8,555 nucleotides of DNA, taken from contig SKOQ01000092.1 in NCBI GenBank assembly GCA_007119985.1, forward strand, positions 1-8,555. Reading direction: 5' to 3'. This document shows, piece after piece, positions 1-5,805 of the stretch (its first letter is position 1; every line of letters starts with the position of its first letter). The translations under genes were made by a program, and so were the position numbers. The DNA comes from Marinospirillum sp. GTDB taxonomy: Bacteria > Pseudomonadota > Gammaproteobacteria > Pseudomonadales > Halomonadaceae. Under the pieces are notes generated by a model. It was given only the letters and a program-made list of their open reading frames with translations, did not search any database and had not been told where the DNA came from.

Positions 1-209
1 CGGCAGGGTGGTGCAACAATTTCTCTGTAAATCGAGTGAGGGAGTTCAGGTGGCACGCGTCCGGATTCAGGAAAGTTTTCCAGTCGTTCTGTTTTTTTAA
101 ATACGTTCTGAACCAGCTTGCGTGCTGCGTCGCTGTTGTCCAGTGAGATGTATTCGGCAAGAGCATCAAGTTCCTGCAAGGCTGGTTCCGTCCAGATTAT
201 TTCAGCCAT
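1..209 (-). CDS. RelE/ParE-superfamily toxin, partial (C-terminus beyond the left edge)
   Basis: This is the N-terminal 69 codons of a toxin of a type II toxin-antitoxin pair; the frame is still open at base 1. It begins MAEIIWTEPALQELDALAEY and continues through YISLDNSDAARKLV and RLENFPESGRVPPEL to IYREIV. The pattern of a W-x-x-x-A strand, a helix 'AEYIS..N..AA..LV..V', and 'L..FP.SGR..PEL....REIV' is typical of the ParE/RelE fold (known family pattern, from memory). Members are about 90-100 aa, so roughly 25-30 residues are missing. ParE members poison DNA gyrase and RelE members cleave mRNA on the ribosome; the visible part favours ParE, but the decisive C-terminal residues are outside the window. 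The ATG at 209 overlaps the end of the antitoxin gene by 13 bases in another frame, and a GAGGGAG stretch upstream is a plausible ribosome binding site. Confidence 0.85.
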   Translation of the reverse strand, partial: MAEIIWTEPALQELDALAEYISLDNSDAARKLVQNVFKKTERLENFPESGRVPPELPHSIYREIVAPPC

Positions 210-454
210 TTGTCCATTTTCTCCCTCGCTTCTTTCTGGCTGTACGTTTTTCCTTCCAGTACAGCACGCTCTCCCCGCGAGAGACCTTCCAGCATTGCTA
301 GTCTGCGTTGCATGGATGCGTAGTCATCAACATCAATCAGGTAGGCCGATGGCTGGCCATGTTCAGTGATCAAAACGGGTTCTTTTGATACATGGAGGTC
401 AGCCAGTATTCTGGTGGCCTGGCGTTTGAGGTTGGTGACCAGTTCAACTTTCAT
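197..454 (-). CDS. Phd/YefM-family antitoxin
   Basis: An 85-residue antitoxin that would bind and neutralise the toxin encoded just downstream and repress their common promoter. The N-terminal half (about residues 1-45) carries the Phd/YefM DNA-binding fold: a 'VTNLKRQATRIL' helix, then 'EPVLITEHGQPSAYLIDVDDY', which matches the conserved 'P..IT..G.P.AVL.....Y' core of the family. The C-terminal half is charged and helical (RRLAMLEGLSRGERAVLEGK, ending KMDKWLK), as expected for the flexible toxin-wrapping tail. Length is normal for the family. The ATG at 454 has a GGAG ribosome binding site (461-464) six bases upstream. The stop lies inside the toxin gene, so the two genes are translationally linked. 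The promoter and palindromic operator directly upstream fit autoregulation, which is inferred from the family and the site layout. Confidence 0.92.
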   Translation of the reverse strand: MKVELVTNLKRQATRILADLHVSKEPVLITEHGQPSAYLIDVDDYASMQRRLAMLEGLSRGERAVLEGKTYSQKEAREKMDKWLK

Positions 455-478
455 GATTTGCTCCAGACATGGGTGACA

Positions 479-496
479 GTGACACTATAGTGTCAC
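479..496. promoter_or_regulatory. Perfect 18-bp palindrome, probable toxin-antitoxin operator
   Basis: GTGACACTATAGTGTCAC reads the same on both strands. A third GTGACA half-site lies directly next to it at 473-478, so a second inverted pair, GGTGACA (472-478) with TGTCACC (491-497), overlaps the first. The palindrome contains the -10 box of the minus-strand promoter, so a bound antitoxin or toxin-antitoxin complex would block RNA polymerase. Phd/YefM antitoxins are known to bind short palindromes in their own promoters; binding at this site is inferred. Confidence 0.75.
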
Positions 497-512
497 CATG
501 GGGCTGTTTCAA
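484..512 (-). promoter_or_regulatory. Sigma70-type promoter of the toxin-antitoxin operon
   Basis: Read on the minus strand, TTGAAA (507-512) is followed after exactly 17 bases by TATAGT (484-489). Each box matches the sigma70 consensus at five of six positions and the spacing is optimal. Transcription would begin near 477, leaving a leader of roughly 20-25 bases with the GGAG ribosome binding site before the antitoxin ATG at 454. Confidence 0.7.
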
Positions 513-565
513 CAAAGGTGGGTATCCATCCTTAGCTCTTCGGAGAGTCTGGCCAGTTTGTCCAT
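509..565 (-). pseudogene. Possible C-terminal remnant of a lost gene
   Basis: A short minus-strand frame reads MDKLARLSEELRMDTHLC and stops, and a stop codon lies just upstream in the same frame after PHTKA. It has no ribosome binding site and is too short to be a typical gene. Its amphipathic, protein-like composition and abrupt end suggest the last residues of a decayed or truncated gene, perhaps a mobile-element protein. I do not recognise the family with certainty. Its stop codon overlaps the -35 box of the toxin-antitoxin promoter, so the remnant marks what may be the insertion boundary of that operon. The rest of 513-673 shows no gene on either strand. Confidence 0.2.
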
Positions 566-685
566 GGCTTTGGTGTGAGGCTAAGCGATGCGAGGTGGTG
601 TAGAGGCTGAGACAGATCTGGACTGACTAGTCAAAGCTGCAATGGCCGTTTACACTCGCAAGCTTTCTCTGCATTGATCATCCTT

Positions 686-1060
686 GTGAAAAACAACCAC
701 AACCTGAATACCTGGCTGTTATTGTTCGCGTTGGCCGTGATGGTCAACCGCGTGCTGACGCCTTTTTCAGTACCTCCGCTGGTTGTTCATGCCAATGGTT
801 ACATCGAGATCTGTTCTTGGCAGGGTGGCATCAGTCGCCTATTGCTTGATGCGGATGGCAAGCGGATTGAATCCGAACAACCCTTCAGTCATTGCCCCCA
901 GTGTGTTGCGGGCATGGCAACTAACCTGCCGGAGCGTCCCCATCTTGTTGAGCAAGCGCTAGCTGTTCAATCGGCGATGATGCCACTAGGGAGTACGCCT
1001 TTTCCTCACCCTGCTTATGCAGTCTTGCCTCCCCCCAGTCGCGCTCCCCCTCTATCTTGA
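686..1060 (+). CDS. DUF2946-like secreted Cys-containing protein
   Basis: A small exported protein of about 124 residues. From the GTG at 686 it starts MKNNHN, followed by a hydrophobic segment (NTWLLLFALAVMV) like an uncleaved or cleaved signal sequence. The mature part has an 'ANGYIEIC' motif, then 'HCPQC' about 27 residues later, and a Pro-rich end with RAPPL. The order IC(S/T), HCPxC and a C-terminal RxPP is how I remember DUF2946 proteins, which commonly lie beside TonB-dependent copper receptors and PepSY membrane proteins. The next gene is a PepSY protein, which supports the call. The two Cys motifs may bind a metal, possibly copper, but this is inference. The start is uncertain: TTG at 674 or GTG at 686, with no clear ribosome binding site for either and no ATG back to the in-frame stop at 608. 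Confidence 0.6.
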   Translation: MKNNHNLNTWLLLFALAVMVNRVLTPFSVPPLVVHANGYIEICSWQGGISRLLLDADGKRIESEQPFSHCPQCVAGMATNLPERPHLVEQALAVQSAMMPLGSTPFPHPAYAVLPPPSRAPPLS

Positions 1061-1238
1061 TGCTTCAGTGACAAGCTGTACTTTTTGAACCTGGATCGAA
1101 CTTGTTATCTGGGGTCATGAAGCGGATTGGATATCAGCTTGCCTATTGCTACCGATGCTACCGAACACAACCTGCGCGGGCCTCATGTCTTTTTGCCATG
1201 CGCAGGTTGACTCTTGCTCAGTCTCGATGAGATTTAAC

Positions 1239-2612
1239 ATGTTGATAAGAAAAGAGAGTCAAAGCGCTGCACCTGCTTCCAACGCCATGCTGCTGCTGGT
1301 TGCACGCTTACATTTTTATATAGGCTTGTTTGTTGGGCCTTTTATTTTCATTGCGTCATTAACGGGCACCTTGTATGTGCTCACACCGCAGATTGAACAG
1401 GCTATTTATAAAGAGGTTTTGACGACGAGCAGTGTGGGTGAAAACCAATCACTTGCCGAACAAATTGCCGCAGCCAGACGCCACCTGACTCAGGATCTGA
1501 CCTTGCTGGCTGTTCGACCTGCGCCAGAACCAGGAAGCACCACGCGAGTCATGTTTGTGGACCCCAGTGCTGCACACTCCGGGGTCAGGGCCTACTTTAT
1601 TGATCCGATAACCTTGGAACTCAAGGGCGATCTGCCCGTTTACGGCACCAGTGGGGTTTTACCACTTCGAACCACCCTGGATATGATGCACCGCCAGTTA
1701 TTGCTGGGAGAGGCGGGGCGCTATTACAGTGAGCTGGCGGCCTCCTGGTTGTGGGTGGTGGCGCTAGGAGGACTTTTTCTTTGGTACAAAGGAGGGAGAA
1801 AAAACAACGCTGAATTTTCCAGTAAGACGGCTTATATGCGTCAGCGCAGGTACCACTATCAATTAGGCTTGGTGCTTTTCGTTGGTTTGATCTTTGTGTC
1901 GGCGACTGGCCTGACCTGGTCAAAGTGGGCAGGAGAGAATATCAGTAGCCTGCGCTCCAGTATGGGCTGGGTTACACCTTCGGTGAGCCTGCACCTAACG
2001 GATATTCACAATCCAAGTGCATCGGATGAACACGCTGATCATCATGCTGTGGCAGCTGATTCACGATCAGCGCGTGAGTTTGACGCTATTGATCTGCTGT
2101 TTGACCCTGTTCTCAGTACTGCCAGAGCAGCGGGCATTGATGCCGGAAAAGTGGAAATAAGGCCATCAACAACGAGGGATCGCGCTTGGCGGGTTAGTGA
2201 AATTGATCGTGCCTGGCCAACGCAGGTCGATACTGTTGCGATTGATGCTGGCAGCATGACCGTGACCAGCCGTGCTGATTTTGCCGATTTCCCTTTAGTG
2301 GCAAAGCTGATCCGTTGGGGCATAGATGCGCATATGGGTGTTCTTTTTGGCATTACCAACCAGCTGCTTCTGGCGTTATTTGGTTTTGCTTTGTGCCTGA
2401 TGATTCTTTGGGGTTATAGCCTGTGGTGGATTCGCCGCCCCAAAGCCGGTTCAACTTCAAAGCCCTTGATGCAGGCTTGGAGCAGGCTGTCAGTTAAACA
2501 AAAAGCCTTTACACTGGTTGTGACTCTTGTCTTTGGCGTCTGTATGCCAGTGATGGGGGTGAGTCTTCTTGCCTTCTTACTGATCGATATTTGGCGGTGG
2601 AAGCGCCAATAG
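1239..2612 (+). CDS. PepSY-associated transmembrane protein (PiuB/FoxB-like inner-membrane reductase family)
   Basis: An inner-membrane protein of about 457 residues. Relatives such as FoxB reduce iron-siderophore complexes using haem held between membrane helices; substrate and activity here are inferred. TM1 is RLHFYIGLFVGPFIFIASLTGTLYVL, followed by a large periplasmic part; 'MHRQLLLGEAGRYYSELAASWLWVV' leads into TM2 ending 'GLFLWYKGGRK'. 'RRYHYQLGLVLFVGLIFVSATGLTWS' is TM3, a second periplasmic domain ends 'VAKLIRWGIDAHMGVLFGITNQ', and TM4, 'WWIRRPKAG' and a final helix follow. Conserved His in 'RLHF', 'MHRQLLLGE', 'YHYQLG' and 'DAHMG' are the likely haem or metal ligands. The second periplasmic domain contains a His/Asp-rich stretch. 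The frame is open upstream to ATGs at 1146, 1185 and 1227; I prefer 1239 because a weak GAG precedes it and TM1 follows after a short cytoplasmic tail. The gene probably works with the DUF2946-like gene upstream. Confidence 0.85.
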   Translation: MLIRKESQSAAPASNAMLLLVARLHFYIGLFVGPFIFIASLTGTLYVLTPQIEQAIYKEVLTTSSVGENQSLAEQIAAARRHLTQDLTLLAVRPAPEPGSTTRVMFVDPSAAHSGVRAYFIDPITLELKGDLPVYGTSGVLPLRTTLDMMHRQLLLGEAGRYYSELAASWLWVVALGGLFLWYKGGRKNNAEFSSKTAYMRQRRYHYQLGLVLFVGLIFVSATGLTWSKWAGENISSLRSSMGWVTPSVSLHLTDIHNPSASDEHADHHAVAADSRSAREFDAIDLLFDPVLSTARAAGIDAGKVEIRPSTTRDRAWRVSEIDRAWPTQVDTVAIDAGSMTVTSRADFADFPLVAKLIRWGIDAHMGVLFGITNQLLLALFGFALCLMILWGYSLWWIRRPKAGSTSKPLMQAWSRLSVKQKAFTLVVTLVFGVCMPVMGVSLLAFLLIDIWRWKRQ

Positions 2613-2622
2613 TCTTTTTGTG

Positions 2623-2651
2623 AGTTCACCGAGTCATCGGCTCGGTGAGCT
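2623..2651 (+). terminator. Strong hairpin after the PepSY gene, possible terminator
   Basis: TCACCGAG (2626-2633) and CTCGGTGA (2641-2648) form a perfect 8-bp stem around a 7-base loop, and flanking bases extend it by a G-T wobble and two further pairs. It begins 10 bases past the PepSY stop codon. There is no clean run of T after it (GCTTCTCCATTTC), so as an intrinsic terminator it is imperfect; it could instead protect the mRNA 3' end. Confidence 0.5.
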
Positions 2652-2808
2652 TCTCCATTTCTCGAACTCACTAATATGCCAGTCGTCTCTATTGCAGCGC
2701 TGGCTTCAAATCGCTTTATGAGCAGCATCAGCTTCAGGGCTTGGCTTTCTCGGCTGATCTGCTTTCACCCTTCTCTTCTGTCTAGCCTCTTTGCTGGCCA
2801 TCTATAAA

Positions 2809-2825
2809 TCATTTTGTCAAAATGA
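2809..2825. promoter_or_regulatory. Palindrome upstream of the BCCT gene, probable operator
   Basis: TCATTTTG-T-CAAAATGA is an exact 8-bp inverted repeat around one central base, 43 bases upstream of the BCCT start codon. It contains a possible -35 box, TTGTCA (2814-2819), with a weak TATTCA (2835-2840) 15 bases downstream; a TATAAA at 2803-2808 touches its left side. The size and symmetry suit a dimeric repressor such as a TetR-type protein. No regulator gene lies in this window, so its partner is unknown. Confidence 0.45.
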
Positions 2826-2867
2826 CCGCTTTTCTATTCATGATTTTTATTCAAAAGGCGGAAGGCG

Positions 2868-4493
2868 ATGTACAACCAAGCGCAGCAAGGGCTCTTTAAA
2901 GGCATGAATCGAGCGATGAGCTTGATCGCGTTGGGCATGGTGTTGGGCACTGTGGTGTTGGTCAGCCTGTTTGGTGAGGCCAGTGCGCAGCTGATGCAGG
3001 CTGTGCGGACAGGGCTGAATCCATTGCTGGAATGGTACTACGTGCTGCTGGTGGCCTTCTTATTGTTCTTTATGATCTGGCTGGGCGTGGGGCGCTATAA
3101 AAATGTGCGCTTGGGGGCAGATGGCGAAAGCCCTGAATTTACCTTCTTTTCTTGGGTGAGCATGCTGTTTGCGGCCGGTACCGGTGTGGGCATTCTTTTT
3201 TGGTCGGTGGCGCAGCCAATCCTGCAATTTCAAGCCAATCCTTTTATGGATGCCAGTGTGTCGGATGCTGAGGCGGCGGTGATCGCGATGCGTTTGTCTT
3301 TCTTTCACTGGGGCATTAATGGCTGGGCGATCTTTTCTTTTGTCGCGCTGGCGATGGCCTACTTTGCCTTTCGCCATGATCTACCGTTGACGGTACGCTC
3401 GGTACTCTACCCGCTGCTAGGTGAGCGAGTGCGTGGCCGCTGGGGGGATGCGGTGGATCTGCTGGCGGTCTTTGGCACTGTGTTTGGGATAGCCACCACG
3501 CTGGGCTTGGGTGTGCAACAGATGAATGCGGGTCTGCGCGAGGTGTTGGGCTGGGCAGATTCTGTGCAGCTGCAATTGGCGATTATTGTCGTGATTATGA
3601 CGCTGGCGACCCTTTCGGTGGTTTCGGGCGTCGCGCGGGGTGTGCGTCTACTGTCTGAGGCCAACTTCTGGCTCAGTATTGCGGCGGTGCTGTTTATGCT
3701 GTTCTTTGGGCCAACCCAGTATTTGATTGGGGTGACGATTGAAGCGACAGGAGATTATATCCAGCAGCTCTTGCGCATGACTTTTCATACCAATGTGACG
3801 CATGGCAGTGATTGGCAGGCCGAGTGGACCGTCTTTTTCTGGGGCTGGTGGTTGGCCTGGTCGCCTTTTGTGGGGATGTTTATTGCGCGCATTTCACGGG
3901 GTCGTACGCTGCGTGAGTTTGTAATGGGGGTGCTGCTGGTGCCCACCGGCATTACGTTGATCTGGATCGGGCTGTTTGGTGGAACAGCGCTGTATCAGGA
4001 GCTTTTTCAGGGCGGTGGGATTATTGCTGCGGTGGATGCCGATGTTTCAACGGCGCTGTTTGCAACAGTCAAGGGAATGGGATTACACCCTCTGCTGGCA
4101 CAGTTTGTCTCTTTAATGCTGATTCTGTTGATCAGCACCTATTTGATGACCTCGGCCAATGCCGGCACGCTGGTGGTGACAACGCTCTTGTCGGGTGGCG
4201 ATGCAGAGCCGCCGGTGGCCCATCGCCTGCTTTGGGGCGTGTGCCTGACTTTGCTCACCGCCGCGCTGCTCTTGGCGGGTGGGCTGCATACGCTGCAAGC
4301 GGCGGTGATTGCGGCAGCGGTGCCCTTTTCAGTGGTTGTGATGGCGATGATCTGGGGTTTGTTGCGTGCTTTACATGAAGAGCGCTTCTCGCCACGAGAT
4401 GGTGCACGCAGTGCCGCGCCGGTTGAACCCTGGATGGTTGAAGACGCGCAGGATGCACAGGCTGCTTCAGCGCCGAAGGAGGGCCCAGCCTAG
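2868..4493 (+). CDS. BCCT-family betaine/choline/carnitine-type transporter
   Basis: A 541-residue inner-membrane carrier with about 12 transmembrane helices, expected to import a quaternary ammonium solute such as glycine betaine or choline. The family signatures are clear: 'AAGTGVGILFWSVAQP' (residues 102-117) is the glycine-rich unwound helix, 'FFHWGINGWAIFSF' (145-158) gives two Trp of the aromatic box (W148, W153), and 'WGWWLAWSPFVGMFIARISRGRT' (325-347) is the BCCT signature with its Trp cluster. T428-S429 in 'LMTSANAGTL' correspond by position to the Thr-Ser pair that helps form a sodium site in BetP, so sodium coupling is plausible. The C-terminal tail after the last helix is about 40 residues and not a long osmosensing domain. 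AAGG at 2855-2858 precedes the ATG by 9 bases. No betaine-synthesis genes are nearby, so the substrate cannot be assigned. The 3' end overlaps the convergent sotB-like gene by 27 bases. Confidence 0.95.
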   Translation: MYNQAQQGLFKGMNRAMSLIALGMVLGTVVLVSLFGEASAQLMQAVRTGLNPLLEWYYVLLVAFLLFFMIWLGVGRYKNVRLGADGESPEFTFFSWVSMLFAAGTGVGILFWSVAQPILQFQANPFMDASVSDAEAAVIAMRLSFFHWGINGWAIFSFVALAMAYFAFRHDLPLTVRSVLYPLLGERVRGRWGDAVDLLAVFGTVFGIATTLGLGVQQMNAGLREVLGWADSVQLQLAIIVVIMTLATLSVVSGVARGVRLLSEANFWLSIAAVLFMLFFGPTQYLIGVTIEATGDYIQQLLRMTFHTNVTHGSDWQAEWTVFFWGWWLAWSPFVGMFIARISRGRTLREFVMGVLLVPTGITLIWIGLFGGTALYQELFQGGGIIAAVDADVSTALFATVKGMGLHPLLAQFVSLMLILLISTYLMTSANAGTLVVTTLLSGGDAEPPVAHRLLWGVCLTLLTAALLLAGGLHTLQAAVIAAAVPFSVVVMAMIWGLLRALHEERFSPRDGARSAAPVEPWMVEDAQDAQAASAPKEGPA

Positions 4494-5642
4494 CCCACAC
4501 ACCAACCCCAGCAGCGCGACCAGGGCGAGCGCTGCGCCAACGCTGCTGGTGTGTGCCAGCCCGGCTTGCACAATAATCTGACTGCCGATCAGAGCGCCGC
4601 CGCCGATGCCGACATTGTAAAGGCCAGAAAACATCGCGGTGGCAATATCAGTGGCATCGGCGGCCAGTTCCAGCACCAGCACCTGAGCGGTTAAGGTCAT
4701 CAGCGTCACGCCCATCCCCCAGATCGCTGCAATCAGCACCAGCTGCGCGCTCTGCTGCACCCAAGGAACCAACACGAGCAGCGAGGTGGCGATCAAAGCG
4801 ACCGCCGCCAGCAGCACACCCGCTCTGAGTAATCGATAAAGGCGACTAAAGAGCAGCGCCCCAGTTAATCCCGCACAACCATAGATCAGCAGGACCAGCG
4901 TGGTTTGATGTCCACTGAATCCCAACACCTGCTGTACTAGGGGTTCGATATAGGAGTAGGCCGTGAAATGCGCGGTGACGACCAGCAGAATCAATAGATA
5001 GAGTCCAACCAGAGCTGGTCGTTTGAGGAGCAAAGGAAGACTGCTGATGGAGCCAGCATTCTCGCTGGGCAGTCTTGGCAGCAGCTTCAGTGTGATCAGC
5101 AAGAGCAGCGTGGCACACAGGCCGATCAGTGCAAAGGTCATCCGCCAGCTCATCCACTCGCTGATCAGACGACCCAGCGGCAGGCCAAGAATGCTGGCTA
5201 AAGTGGCGCCGGTAATCAGCAAACTGACGGCTTGATGTCGTTTGCCTTCAGGAGCAATACGCATGGCAATGGCGGCCGTAATCGCCCAGAAAACAGCATG
5301 GGCCAGCGCCACGCCTATGCGTGAGATCATCAGCACACTAAAGCTCCAAGCCACGGCAGACAAAATATGGCAGCCAATAAACAGGCCGAAGACCACCAAC
5401 AGCAGGCGGCGGCGCTCTACATCACTGAGCAGCAAAATAGCTGGCAAAGAGGCCAGCGCCACCACCCAAGCATAGTAGGTCATCATCAGGCCAGTTTCGG
5501 CAATCGACATGTCAAAGGAGGCGGCAATGCCAGAGAGCAGCCCGATCGGTGCAAATTCCGAGGTGTTGAACACAAAAGCTGCAAAAGCCAAGCTGATCAC
5601 GGCCAGCCAAGCTTGAGAATCCGAAGAGCGCGTTGGGTGCAT
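4467..5642 (-). CDS. sotB: SotB-like MFS sugar efflux transporter
   Basis: A 12-helix major facilitator, DHA1-type drug/sugar antiporter group, of 391 residues from the chosen start. It closely follows the E. coli SotB (YdeA) sequence as I remember it: 'AFVFNTSEFAPIGLL', 'YAWVVALASLP', 'SRIGVALAHAVFWAITA', 'LGLPLGRLISEWMSWRMTF', 'LPSENAGSISSLPLLLKRPAL', 'VVTAHFTAYSYIEPLVQ' and 'ATDIATAMFSGLYNVGIGGGALIG'. SotB exports arabinose, lactose and IPTG in E. coli, so export of sugars or related compounds is inferred. The frame is open to a GTG at 5720, but the 26 extra residues have no ribosome binding site. Met at 5642 places the first helix at the same distance as in E. coli SotB; Met at 5651 is an alternative. 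The gene is divergent from hldE and convergent with the BCCT gene, so it is probably transcribed alone. Confidence 0.92.
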   Translation of the reverse strand: MHPTRSSDSQAWLAVISLAFAAFVFNTSEFAPIGLLSGIAASFDMSIAETGLMMTYYAWVVALASLPAILLLSDVERRRLLLVVFGLFIGCHILSAVAWSFSVLMISRIGVALAHAVFWAITAAIAMRIAPEGKRHQAVSLLITGATLASILGLPLGRLISEWMSWRMTFALIGLCATLLLLITLKLLPRLPSENAGSISSLPLLLKRPALVGLYLLILLVVTAHFTAYSYIEPLVQQVLGFSGHQTTLVLLIYGCAGLTGALLFSRLYRLLRAGVLLAAVALIATSLLVLVPWVQQSAQLVLIAAIWGMGVTLMTLTAQVLVLELAADATDIATAMFSGLYNVGIGGGALIGSQIIVQAGLAHTSSVGAALALVALLGLVCGLGWALLRR

Positions 5643-5755
5643 ACAAGCCATGACCAAGAAGGCAGGAAGAAGGAGGCACCATTCTAGGCCGCTGTGGACA
5701 AAGAAGCGAAGAAAAAGCACAGGGATCGGCAGGGACAGCCCGACCTGAATCTGTG

Positions 5756-5761
5756 TAAAAT
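5756..5761 (+). promoter_or_regulatory. Possible -10 box of the hldE-waaA promoter
   Basis: TAAAAT lies 44 bases upstream of the hldE start in the divergent sotB-hldE gap and matches the sigma70 -10 consensus at five of six positions. No good -35 box is found at the expected distance (GGACAG at 5733-5738 is poor), so the call is tentative. No other strong promoter is visible in the gap for either gene. Confidence 0.35.
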
Positions 5762-5805
5762 CACCCCTTCAATACCGGCCATGATGGGCTGAAGAGGAAA
5801 AAAAG

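Noticed and set aside
118..369. Plus-strand reading frame of 83 codons opposite the antitoxin and toxin genes
   Set aside because: It is the antisense shadow of two well-supported genes, and its product is low-complexity Ser/Cys-rich with no family features.
624..633. Perfect 10-bp palindrome TGACTAGTCA upstream of the DUF2946-like gene
   Set aside because: Too short to exceed chance in this length, not extended by flanking bases and not tied to a promoter.
1061..1226. Possible remnant of a TonB-dependent receptor between the DUF2946-like and PepSY genes
   Set aside because: Reading the gap in the plus frames gave only short stretches broken by stops (for example KLYFLNLDRTCYLGS), without a recognisable receptor motif.
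2676..2807. Small plus-strand frame of 43 codons starting MPVVSIAALASNRF
   Set aside because: No ribosome binding site, no recognisable motif, and it ends in the BCCT upstream control region; most likely chance.
4255..4581. Arg/Pro-rich frames on both strands across the BCCT-sotB convergence
   Set aside because: Both are out-of-frame shadows of the two transporter genes, which have full family motifs.
5781..5792. Mini-frame ATG ATG GGC TGA just before the hldE ribosome binding site
   Set aside because: Three codons without its own ribosome binding site; a leader peptide role cannot be supported from sequence alone.
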